From Actinobacteria bacterium casp-actino5 (lineage in GTDB: Bacteria; Actinomycetota; Acidimicrobiia; Acidimicrobiales; Ilumatobacteraceae): a DNA stretch of 63,027 bases. The notes under the pieces are model-generated. The model did not search any database. It had not been told where the DNA came from and saw nothing but the letters and a program-made list of their open reading frames with translations. Below are positions 51,414 through 59,415 of the stretch, piece after piece. The number at the start of each line of letters is the position of its first letter. Positions within the stretch are counted from its first letter, which is position 1. The position numbers were made by a program, and so were the translations under genes. Location of the stretch: NCBI GenBank assembly GCA_001510385.1, contig LFFE01000018.1:1-63027 (forward strand), read 5' to 3'.

Positions 51414-52393
51414 TGCATGCTCCCGACGGGTTTCTGCAGCCTTCGGTAGCGCTTGTCACGGCGGTGATCTCGTTCGTATTGCTTGCTTTTGCCCTTCGTC
51501 ATGCAGGTAGTGAGCTTGGCGACCGGCAGGTTCCTCTTGCTGGCGTTGCTGCTGCGTTTATCTTCGCGGCGCAGATGGTCAACTTCCCGGTTGCGGCAGG
51601 CACGACAGGCCACTTACTTGGTGGAGCGCTCGCTGCGGTCTTGCTGGGCCCGTGGGTGGGGATGCTCGTTGTCTCAGTGGTGGTGATTGTCCAGGCGATC
51701 CTCTTTGCAGATGGTGGCTTAACCGCTCTCGGGTACAACACGCTCAACATGGCAATCGTGACGGCCTTTGGTGGCTGGGCGACCTATCTCGCCGTGAGAA
51801 AGTTGATGCCAAGAACGAGCGGTGGTGTTGTCGGAGCTGGAGCGCTTGCGGCTGGGGTTTCGGTCGTGCTTTCTGCTGCAGCGTTTTCGATTGAGTGGCT
51901 GTTCGGAGCTTCTGCACCGGTCGCATTCGACACGGTGTTCGGAGCAATGGTCGGAGTTCACGTGCTCATCGGAATTGGCGAAGCAGTGCTAACCGGTCTT
52001 GTGTTGTCTGCAGTGATGGCAACGCGCCCCGACCTCGTCGTTGGTGCTCGCCACCTCACTTCCGACGAGCTTCAAGCGAAGTCTCGTATTGGTATGCGCC
52101 CATTTCTTATCGGCAGCATTGTTGCGGCTGTGGTCGTCGGTGTCGTGATCAGCCAATTCGCAGCATCGAGCCCTGATGGCCTTGAGCGGGTTGCGATCGA
52201 CACGGGATTCGCTGAGGCCGCAACTGACCATGCGCTGGATTCAAGCCTGTTCTCTGATTACGCAACGGCCGGAGTGTCAAATGAGGCACTGAGCCTTGCG
52301 GTCGCCGGAACTGCAGGGATTGCGGTGACGCTGTTGGTTGGTGGCGGAGTGGTGAGCGCGTCTCGCTCTGCTCGACGCCGGCAGATGGTGTGA
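51413..52393 (+). CDS. cbiM: ECF-type nickel/cobalt transporter substrate-binding component CbiMN (fused)
   Basis: A membrane protein of about 326 residues. In CbiM/NikM the mature start is Met-His with the N-terminal MHAPDGFL binding the metal directly, so ATG 51413 is chosen over GTG 51395. About seven helices follow, including FIFAAQMVNFPVAAGTTGHLLG and a second metal-site region ADGGLTALGYNTLNMAIV. The C-terminal part contains PDGLE and a further helix, the CbiN/PDGLE-type module fused to CbiM. It heads the operon with cbiQ and cbiO. Confidence 0.9.
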   Translation: MHAPDGFLQPSVALVTAVISFVLLAFALRHAGSELGDRQVPLAGVAAAFIFAAQMVNFPVAAGTTGHLLGGALAAVLLGPWVGMLVVSVVVIVQAILFADGGLTALGYNTLNMAIVTAFGGWATYLAVRKLMPRTSGGVVGAGALAAGVSVVLSAAAFSIEWLFGASAPVAFDTVFGAMVGVHVLIGIGEAVLTGLVLSAVMATRPDLVVGARHLTSDELQAKSRIGMRPFLIGSIVAAVVVGVVISQFAASSPDGLERVAIDTGFAEAATDHALDSSLFSDYATAGVSNEALSLAVAGTAGIAVTLLVGGGVVSASRSARRRQMV

Positions 52394-52403
52394 CCGAGTA
52401 GCG

Positions 52404-53171
52404 ATGTCAGGTGCTCATGGCTCAACGGTGACGCGTTTGTACGTCGCCGGTGATTCTCGTATTCACCGTATTTCTCCCGAAGTCAAGTTGGTTGCCGTAT
52501 TCGCCGTTGTTGTTGTCGGAGCCGTCACCCCACGCACAGAGGTTGTGGCCTTTAGCGTGTATGTGGTTGCAGCGTTGATGGTTGTTGCGATGTCAGGAAT
52601 CGGGCTCATCAAGTATTTACGACGCCTGACAGTGATCGTTCCGTTCATCCTTTTTGCGTTCGTGATTCCCTTCGTCGGTGGTGGTGAAAAGCTGAATGTT
52701 GCTGGTGTGGCTCTCTCAGTCGACGGGTTGTGGGCGATGTGGAACATTCTGGTCAAGGCGGCTCTTGGTGCAACGATGAGCATTGTGCTCTCGGCAACGA
52801 CACCGGTCACTAATTTGCTCCACGGCTTGACTCGACTTCGAGTGCCGCGGCTTCTCGTGGCCATTATCTCGTTCATGTTGCGGTACATCGATGTGCTGGT
52901 TGAGCAACTTGGTCGTATGCGGCGATCGATGGTGGCTCGCGGCCATGATCCGCGCTGGCTGTGGCAGGTGAAGCCGATTGCGTCCTCTGCAGGCGCGTTA
53001 TTTGTTCGCTCGTATGAGAGAGGTGAACGCGTGCATCAAGCAATGCTCGCGCGCGGCTACAGCGGGGTGATGCCAGCGATGACGAATCAGCGGGCATCGA
53101 TTAATGAGTGGATTGCAGTCATGGTGTACCCGGCTGTTTGCTTCGGCGTGCTGATGTTGGCGGTGGTGTGA
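52404..53171 (+). CDS. cbiQ: ECF transporter T component CbiQ
   Basis: A 255-residue coupling membrane protein with about five helices. The two cytoplasmic coupling motifs are SMVARGHD and AMLARGYSG (the ARG motifs). It connects CbiMN to the ATPase CbiO. ATG 52404 lies 10 bases after the cbiMN stop; the stop overlaps cbiO (TGATG). Confidence 0.92.
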   Translation: MSGAHGSTVTRLYVAGDSRIHRISPEVKLVAVFAVVVVGAVTPRTEVVAFSVYVVAALMVVAMSGIGLIKYLRRLTVIVPFILFAFVIPFVGGGEKLNVAGVALSVDGLWAMWNILVKAALGATMSIVLSATTPVTNLLHGLTRLRVPRLLVAIISFMLRYIDVLVEQLGRMRRSMVARGHDPRWLWQVKPIASSAGALFVRSYERGERVHQAMLARGYSGVMPAMTNQRASINEWIAVMVYPAVCFGVLMLAVV

Positions 53172-53914
53172 TGCCGTCGTCATCGATTGAGGTTCGCGAT
53201 CTTCGTTATCGATACCCGGGTGAGCATCATGATGCGCTGACTGGCCTGTCTCTGTCGGTGAGCGCTGGAGAGCGAGTAGCGGTCCTTGGCCCAAATGGTT
53301 CAGGTAAGACGACTTTTGTGATGCATTTGAATGGTCTGCTGTCGATGCAGTCGGGTGAGATTGCGATCGGCGACACTTCGGTGACTGAGGATCATTTGCG
53401 TGAGATTCGTCGCCGAGTTGGTGCAGTATTTCAAGATGCCGATGACCAGTTGTTTATGACGACGGTTCGAGAAGATGTGGCATTCGGTCCGGCGAATCTT
53501 GGTGTGACTGGTGACGAACTCAACGCACTCGTGGAACAGACTCTGGCTCGGGTGGGGGCCTCTGGTTACGCAGATCGCAACCCTCATCATTTGAGTGGCG
53601 GCGAGAAGCGTCGGGTTGCGATTGCAACGGTGCTCTCGATGAACCCTGACGTGCTCATTCTTGATGAGCCAACCTCGGGCCTTGACCCGGCTGGGCGGCG
53701 AGAACTCATTGATTTGCTTGCTGGCCTGGACCAAACACAGTTGATTGTCACCCATGATCTGCCTCTCGCTCTGCAATTGTGTGAGCGTTCGGTCATCGTG
53801 AGTGGTGGACAAGTTGTTGCCGATGGTGCAACCGCAGAGTTGCTCGCCGACGAAGCGCTATTGGCGCAGCATCGCTTAGAACTTCCCCTTGGGTTCGACC
53901 CATCACGTTTGTAA
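53171..53914 (+). CDS. cbiO: ECF transporter ATPase CbiO
   Basis: About 247 residues; the ATPase that drives Ni/Co uptake. Walker A GPNGSGKTT, Q-loop VFQDADDQLF (the double-D-Q form typical of ECF ATPases), signature LSGGEKRRVAIA, Walker B VLILDEPTSGLDP and switch His in VTHDLP. Only one ATPase gene is present, so it should form a homodimer. It ends the importer operon, 84 bases before the P450. Confidence 0.93.
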   Translation: MPSSSIEVRDLRYRYPGEHHDALTGLSLSVSAGERVAVLGPNGSGKTTFVMHLNGLLSMQSGEIAIGDTSVTEDHLREIRRRVGAVFQDADDQLFMTTVREDVAFGPANLGVTGDELNALVEQTLARVGASGYADRNPHHLSGGEKRRVAIATVLSMNPDVLILDEPTSGLDPAGRRELIDLLAGLDQTQLIVTHDLPLALQLCERSVIVSGGQVVADGATAELLADEALLAQHRLELPLGFDPSRL

Positions 53915-53998
53915 CGAATCCTGGACGCTGCACATGTGAATTAGTGCGCGCTAGCATTTGGTGAGCGGCAACCGTGCCAAAACGTCATCCCGGGGGGA

Positions 53999-55219
53999 AT
54001 GATGACTGCAGTTGATCCAGTGTCAGATTGGGCGAACGATTTTGAAATCTTTGACCCAGATTTTGTGAAAGATCCGTATTCGGTATGGAGCGATCTTCGC
54101 GAGCAGGGTTGTCCGTTCGCCCGAACGGAACGTCGAGATGTGACGTTTATGCCGACCACATATGAAGGCGTTCGTTCGATTGCTGCCGATACCGACACGT
54201 GGTCATCGTTTTCGATCACGGTGACACCAGTTCCGCAGTCGTATGACGCAAACGGAGATCGCATTCGTTCGATCATTGCGACTGATGAGCCTGACCATAC
54301 GCCCGAGCGTCGTCTCATGTTGCCGTTTTTCTCTCCGAAGGCAGTTGAGAAGTACCGCGAGCACACCCAGGAGCTATGCCGACGTCTCATTAGAGAGTTC
54401 ATTGAGGACGGTTCTGCCGACATTGCTGAGCAATACGCTCGGCAGATTCCGCCGCGGATCATCGCAGCAATTCTGGGCATCGAGCCCGAAATGGCAGATG
54501 AATTCACGACGTGGGTGCAGGGAGCGCTCGAGCTCGGTCTGCAAGATGATGAAATCCGTGAGCACTATGCGTCAATTATCCGCAAGTTCTTTGTTGAGCA
54601 GATTGCAGACCGGCAGGAAAACCCCGGCGATGATCTCATCTCGTTTCTGCTTGCCGCAGAGCTCGATGGCAAGCCTGTGCCAATGCCGGTGATTCGGGGC
54701 AATGTTGGCCTCATGCTGATCGCAGGCATTGACACCACTTGGTCATCAATTGGTTCAGCGTTATTGCATCTCGCGACACACCCAGAAGATCGTCAACGTC
54801 TTGTCGATGAACCCGAACTCATTCCGACCGCCATCGAAGAGTTCTTGCGTGCGTATTCACCGGTGACGATGGCCCGTGTTGCAACACGTGACACGATGCT
54901 CGGCGACCGTGAAGTGAAAGCAGGCGAGCGCGTGATGCTGACCTTCCCAGCAGCGAATCGTGACCCTGCGATGTTCGAGAACCCTGAAGAGGTCATCATT
55001 GATCGTGAGCACAACCGGCACATTGCGTTTGGCTCTGGAATCCATCGCTGTGCGGGGTCAAACCTTGCTCGTATGGAGATGCAGGTCGCAATCGAAGAGT
55101 TTTTGAAGATGATTCCTGAGTTCGAGATTGATGATGCAGATGCGGTCACGTGGGCAGGCGGGCAGGTCCGTGGACCTCGGAATATTCCGGTCACGTTCCC
55201 TCACCGTCAGGCTTTGTGA
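53999..55219 (+). CDS. Cytochrome P450
   Basis: A 406-residue soluble bacterial P450. I-helix AGIDTTWSSIG, ExxR in IEEFLRA, aromatic region PAANRDPAMFENP, heme motif FGSGIHRCAG with the Cys351 ligand. The ribosome-binding site GGGGGGA suits ATG 54002 slightly better than 53999; both give MTAVDP. It needs a ferredoxin/reductase pair not found in the window. It is followed 15 bases later by a DUF3237 gene. Substrate unknown; steroid or terpenoid oxidation is common for such genes. Confidence 0.93.
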   Translation: MMTAVDPVSDWANDFEIFDPDFVKDPYSVWSDLREQGCPFARTERRDVTFMPTTYEGVRSIAADTDTWSSFSITVTPVPQSYDANGDRIRSIIATDEPDHTPERRLMLPFFSPKAVEKYREHTQELCRRLIREFIEDGSADIAEQYARQIPPRIIAAILGIEPEMADEFTTWVQGALELGLQDDEIREHYASIIRKFFVEQIADRQENPGDDLISFLLAAELDGKPVPMPVIRGNVGLMLIAGIDTTWSSIGSALLHLATHPEDRQRLVDEPELIPTAIEEFLRAYSPVTMARVATRDTMLGDREVKAGERVMLTFPAANRDPAMFENPEEVIIDREHNRHIAFGSGIHRCAGSNLARMEMQVAIEEFLKMIPEFEIDDADAVTWAGGQVRGPRNIPVTFPHRQAL

Positions 55220-55234
55220 TGAGCGTCATGTCGA

Positions 55235-55705
55235 ATGCAGCATCCTGAACACGTTCCTCAGCTTGAGTTTGTTGCTCATGTGGAGGTTGAACTTGCGTCG
55301 CCAATGGAGTTTGGCGAGGTGCTCACCGGCACTCGTCGAGTTATCCCGATTATTGGTGGTTCGATTATCGGCCCCTCACTTAAGGCAGAGATTCTTGATG
55401 GTGGGGCTGATTGGCAGATTGTTGCCGAGGATGGAACCGCGATCATCGATACTCGTTACACGGCCCGTACAGACGATGGCTCGTATATTTATTTGGCGAC
55501 CTCGGGATACCGGCATGGACCTGCAGAGGTGTTGGCAAGAGTGGCCGCCGGTGATGCTGTTGGGCGAGATGAGTACTACTTCCGCTTGATCGTGCAACTC
55601 GAGAGTGGTGGTTCAGGGCTTGAGTGGCTGAATAACACGGTGTTCGTTGCCTCAGCTGGGCGGAATGCAATGTCGGTCGTGTACGACTTGTTCGCTCTGC
55701 GGTGA
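55235..55705 (+). CDS. DUF3237 family protein
   Basis: A 156-residue beta-rich protein with the DUF3237 pattern: VIPIIGGSIIGPSLKAEIL followed by GGADWQ, TRYTARTDDGSYIYL, and the terminal GLEWLNNTVFVASAGR. Proteins of this family often sit beside catabolic enzymes and may be lyase- or hydratase-like, but no reaction is proven for this one. Cotranscribed with the P450. Start ATG 55235. Confidence 0.85.
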   Translation: MQHPEHVPQLEFVAHVEVELASPMEFGEVLTGTRRVIPIIGGSIIGPSLKAEILDGGADWQIVAEDGTAIIDTRYTARTDDGSYIYLATSGYRHGPAEVLARVAAGDAVGRDEYYFRLIVQLESGGSGLEWLNNTVFVASAGRNAMSVVYDLFALR

Positions 55706-55714
55706 CGACAGCGT

Positions 55715-55740
55715 TGCCGTCGGCAGGGTTCGAACCTGCG
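55715..55740 (-). repeat. Partial copy of tRNA 3' end (possible attachment-site remnant)
   Basis: 26 bp matching the 3' end of the tRNA-Arg gene (56006-56031) with two mismatches, in the same orientation, 291 bp away. It covers the T-arm and 3' acceptor strand only; the rest of a tRNA is not found beside it. The stretch between the two copies, 55741-56005, holds a 14-bp hairpin but no gene. Confidence 0.7.
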
Positions 55741-55849
55741 TAGATGGTGCTGACCGCAGTCGTATTTTCACACGTTGTTCAGGGTTTTTCGGGGGTGTTG
55801 TGTTGTTGAGCGTCTTGGACAAGTAACTGCAACAGCTTGAGTTCGAGCT

Positions 55850-55880
55850 TTGGTTAGCCGGAGACTCTCCGGCTAACCAA
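55850..55880. terminator. Perfect 14-bp hairpin
   Basis: A perfect inverted repeat with arms TTGGTTAGCCGGAG and CTCCGGCTAACCAA around a three-base ACT loop, in the non-coding stretch between the DUF3237 gene and the tRNA. It could terminate the P450-DUF3237 transcript or the tRNA transcript, or be part of a small remnant element. Confidence 0.6.
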
Positions 55881-56005
55881 CGGCGACCCGGATGCCGCCT
55901 GGTTACCGAATCAGTGGCTGACAGGGGTAAATAACGGCAGTCAGTGGCAGAGGCCCCGATGGCGAGAATCCAGCGTTTGGCCTGCATATGCGGTGTTTTC
56001 AAGGG

Positions 56006-56077
56006 TGCCCTCGGCAGGATTCGAACCTGCGCACACGGCTCCGGAGGCCGATGCTCTATCCCCTGAGCTACGAGGGC
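56006..56077 (-). tRNA. tRNA-Arg (anticodon CCG)
   Basis: A full cloverleaf on the minus strand: acceptor GCCCTCG/CGAGGGC, D-arm GCTC/GAGC, anticodon arm with loop CTCCGGA giving anticodon CCG, a four-base variable loop, T-arm GCAGG/CCTGC with TTCGAAT, and discriminator A. No CCA is encoded. The outermost anticodon-stem pair is T-T, the rest is intact. It reads the CGG arginine codon. Confidence 0.93.
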
Positions 56078-56154
56078 GGGATGACGTCCAAAGGCTACCG
56101 TCGCCGGTCGCGGTCGAGGGCAGCGGTTGGCGATAGTCGACGACCCTCTGCCCT

Positions 56155-59100
56155 GTGACACCCAACGCGTACGATCACGGTGTGGGTTTTGAACTTCATG
56201 TCGATCGCGATCTGATTTCACTTGCAGATCGCCTTGCAGATCGGCTGAGCGAAGCACCAGAAGACCCATTCACCTTCGAAACGATCGTTGTCCCCGGTGC
56301 AGGTGTAAAGGCGTGGCTGTCTCATGCTCTGGCTCATCGACTCGGAATTTGCGCCAACTTGTCGTTCACCTATCCGGCGTCACTGATTTCGACTGCGCTT
56401 GGGGCTGGTAGCGGGCTCGGGCGGTGGCAGACCGGCCCGTTGACATGGGCCGTCCAGTCGCTCACCGTCGACAGCCAGCGCCGAGACCTACTGCGGTCTC
56501 GCGCAATCGCTGACATGTTCGACCGGTACACGCTGTACCGGCCACATATGGTTCGCCAATGGTCTGACGGACGCAACGTTGACGGAATGTTGAATGAGCT
56601 GCCATTGCATCATCGTTGGCAGCCAGAGCTCTGGCGACAACTCGAGCAGCAACTTGGCACTAGCGATGCGGTTGCAATGTTGGGCTTGGTGGAACAACTC
56701 CGTCACTCCGCCCCTGATGGTATGAACCACGAAAATCGTATTTCCATCTTTGGAATTTCGTCGATGCCGTTACCGCATCTCGAAGTATTGCAATCACTGT
56801 CACGACATGTCGATATCGCATTGTTTTCACCATGCGTATCTCCCAACAGATGGCGACAGCAATTTGACCGTTCGATCGAGCTGTATCACCCAAAGCGTCG
56901 CAGCGACGCTGACCGCATTCCGGCTCAACACCGCCTCAACGAGGGATGGGCTCGTGCAAACGAAGAAGGCCATCTGCTCCTCGTTGATACCGCCCGAGCA
57001 GCTGGAGGGAATGTCATCGGGCCATCGGTGAGCGAGGGTGCGCCGACCACATTGCTGGAGCATGTGCAGCACAGCGTGAGGTCAGACCTACTTCCGTCAC
57101 AAGCCGTCGTTGTCGACGAGACCGTCATGAGTCATCGCACCTATGGTGCGCATCGGCAGGTTGAGGTGGTACGTGACCAGCTTCTCCACCTGTTCGACCA
57201 AACCGATCAAGATGGGGCTCCTCGCTATGAACCACGAGATGTCGTCATCTTGATGAGTGATGTTGAACGGTTTGCTCCGCTGGTTGAGGCAGTGTTTTCT
57301 GGCCATCCAAGTCATGGTGTTCCTGAGATCCCAGTTCAGATTGCCGATCGATCGGTCGGCGTCACCAATCCAATTGCAGCTGTCGCACTGCGAGTGCTTG
57401 ACATGCTCGATGGCCGGTTTCGGCTCGCTGATGTCGCCGCTCTCCTCGGCTACGAGGTGGTCGCCAAGCGCTTCGAGCTCACAAGCGACGATGCATCTCG
57501 ACTCATCGATCTTCTCAGTGCGGCAAATGCGCGTTGGGGGCTCGATTGCGACGACCAGCATGCAGTCGGCTTTGAACCACTTGGCCGCTATACCTTGCTG
57601 GACGCCCTTGACCGCCTCACTACAGCTGCTGTGTCAGGTGTCCGAGGCCCTGATCTTGTTGCCGGCCAGATTGCGGCGCTGCGTGGTGTCGGATTCGATG
57701 ATCTTCCGTTACTTGCACACGGGGCACTATTCGTTGAGCAATTGCGAAATAGCCACCGACTCCTTTGTGCATCTCAATCTCCTCTGGTATGGCTCAAACA
57801 ATTCGAAACGGCAATTGGTGGTCTTGTTGCCGTTGACGACGACTCAATCCAGTTCTGGATTGCAATCGAGCGAGCGATCGGTCAGCTGGTCGATGACATG
57901 ACGTCGGTAGATCTCGACATTGACGAGAGCAACATTGACCCTGTTGAGATGGCCTCTCTGGTGGCATCACAACTTGAGTTGGTTGCTGGATATCCACGGT
58001 TCAACAGCGGCCGAGTAACTGTGTCATCGCTTACCGCGCTTCGAGGAATACCGCACAAGATTGTGTGCGTGCTTGGCCTCGATCGAGAGTCAACTCCAAG
58101 TGGGTTTGCAAACCCTGACGACCTCTCAGGGTTAGAACCCTGCGTTGGCGATCGAGACGCGGCAAGTGAATATCGGGCACAGATTCTTGATGCAGTTCTC
58201 GCTGCCCAAGACCACCTCATCATTGCATCAAACGGATTCTCAATTACTAATGGCGCAGTGATTTCGCCGTCCTCGGTGCTTGCTGAATTCACTGACACGC
58301 TCACATCGTTAACCGATGGCAAATTCAAAGAAATGGTGCACCCGCGGCAGGCCTGGTCAGAGGAATCATTCGCCGAGTCACGAACGTTTCTGGGGCATCC
58401 ATGGAGCCACGACAAGATGGCAGCTGAGGCCGCCATGGCCCGTCGCGATCAGCGAGCACCAACGACATTGACTTCGGTTCTTCAACATCACGTTGTTGGC
58501 CTCATCGAATTTGCCGATGTGCGCAGAGCGGTAAGCAATCCCTTGAAGCTGTTTGCAGAGCGTCGACTTCGACTTCGGACACCATCAGTCGACAACAGCG
58601 AGATCTCATCCGATATTGCCTTCGGCTTAGGGCCACTTGAGCGGTATTCGCTCCGCGACCAATTGCTGGCCTCCGCTATTGCGGGCGTTGACCCGTCCGC
58701 GTGGCAACCATATGTCGAGGCATCCGGTGATCTTCCGCCGTTTACCTACGGCAAGACTGCGTTTGATCTCGAGGTCGCGGGCGTTGACGACATCGTCGCA
58801 GCAATCAAGGCTGATGGTCTGAGCGTTCCAGCAGTTTGGCGAGATGTCCACATCGACCATGTTGCGGACAGCAGCGGCGCACGCGTCCGTGGAGCAGTGT
58901 CGGGAGTGATCGATGACGTGATCGTTGAGACCCGCTCATCGTCGCAGGTTGTCGAGGTTGTTCTCGAACGAATTGTCGACCTCGCCGCACTCACCATTGT
59001 TGACCCGACTGTTGAGTGGCGCTGTGTCATCTACGCCCCTCAGTCATCTAATGGAGTTCGTCGGATTGAGTTGCAGCTTCGAGATCATCTTGTCGCTCAA

Positions 59101-59415
59101 TCGATATTCGAGCTGTCAGCAGACTTGTGCATTCGGGCAATGAGCGAGCCCATTGCGTGGTTCCCGAGGGTGGGAGTAGCCCTCGCTCGGCAACAGCGAA
59201 GTGCTGCAGCGAGCGAATGGAATGGGAGCAATAACTCGCCGGGCTTGAGGTCACGCGGTTGGAACACTGCATTTTTTGACATGTCCTTCGATGACCTTGA
59301 ACGCAATGTCGATCTTGGCGCTCCGGTTCGAGAAGTTCTGATGCCACTCATCGCAGCAGTGACGATCAACGACTCAGCAGACACCTTGACGAACCTCTTT
59401 GGTGACGACCAATGA
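56155..59415 (+). CDS. recC: Exodeoxyribonuclease V subunit gamma (RecC)
   Basis: A 1086-residue RecC of the RecBCD recombination-repair nuclease. The N-terminal part has the helicase-like region (VVPGAGVKAWLSHALAHRLG, RADSLI-like ANLSFTYPASLI, ISIFGISSMPLPHLEVLQSL), then RHDVQ-like PRYEPRDVVILMSDVERFAP and VTVSSLTALRGIPHKIVCVLGLDRE. RecC holds the Chi-reading channel and an inactive nuclease fold. Start is GTG 56155 or GTG 56182 (which gives VGFELHVDRD). Stop overlaps recB by four bases (ATGA). Confidence 0.9.
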   Translation: MTPNAYDHGVGFELHVDRDLISLADRLADRLSEAPEDPFTFETIVVPGAGVKAWLSHALAHRLGICANLSFTYPASLISTALGAGSGLGRWQTGPLTWAVQSLTVDSQRRDLLRSRAIADMFDRYTLYRPHMVRQWSDGRNVDGMLNELPLHHRWQPELWRQLEQQLGTSDAVAMLGLVEQLRHSAPDGMNHENRISIFGISSMPLPHLEVLQSLSRHVDIALFSPCVSPNRWRQQFDRSIELYHPKRRSDADRIPAQHRLNEGWARANEEGHLLLVDTARAAGGNVIGPSVSEGAPTTLLEHVQHSVRSDLLPSQAVVVDETVMSHRTYGAHRQVEVVRDQLLHLFDQTDQDGAPRYEPRDVVILMSDVERFAPLVEAVFSGHPSHGVPEIPVQIADRSVGVTNPIAAVALRVLDMLDGRFRLADVAALLGYEVVAKRFELTSDDASRLIDLLSAANARWGLDCDDQHAVGFEPLGRYTLLDALDRLTTAAVSGVRGPDLVAGQIAALRGVGFDDLPLLAHGALFVEQLRNSHRLLCASQSPLVWLKQFETAIGGLVAVDDDSIQFWIAIERAIGQLVDDMTSVDLDIDESNIDPVEMASLVASQLELVAGYPRFNSGRVTVSSLTALRGIPHKIVCVLGLDRESTPSGFANPDDLSGLEPCVGDRDAASEYRAQILDAVLAAQDHLIIASNGFSITNGAVISPSSVLAEFTDTLTSLTDGKFKEMVHPRQAWSEESFAESRTFLGHPWSHDKMAAEAAMARRDQRAPTTLTSVLQHHVVGLIEFADVRRAVSNPLKLFAERRLRLRTPSVDNSEISSDIAFGLGPLERYSLRDQLLASAIAGVDPSAWQPYVEASGDLPPFTYGKTAFDLEVAGVDDIVAAIKADGLSVPAVWRDVHIDHVADSSGARVRGAVSGVIDDVIVETRSSSQVVEVVLERIVDLAALTIVDPTVEWRCVIYAPQSSNGVRRIELQLRDHLVAQSIFELSADLCIRAMSEPIAWFPRVGVALARQQRSAAASEWNGSNNSPGLRSRGWNTAFFDMSFDDLERNVDLGAPVREVLMPLIAAVTINDSADTLTNLFGDDQ

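Noticed and set aside
53941-54507. 188-residue minus-strand open frame
   Set aside because: Antisense to the P450 N-terminal half, Ser/Arg-rich and without motifs.
55715-55795. A second complete tRNA gene
   Set aside because: Only the T-arm and 3' acceptor strand are present; no matching 5' acceptor strand, D-arm or seven-base anticodon loop is found upstream on that strand.
55652-56269. 205-residue minus-strand open frame across the tRNA
   Set aside because: It reads through the tRNA gene and its partial copy, so it cannot be a protein gene.
57882-58436. 184-residue minus-strand open frame
   Set aside because: Antisense to recC; composition typical of a shadow frame.
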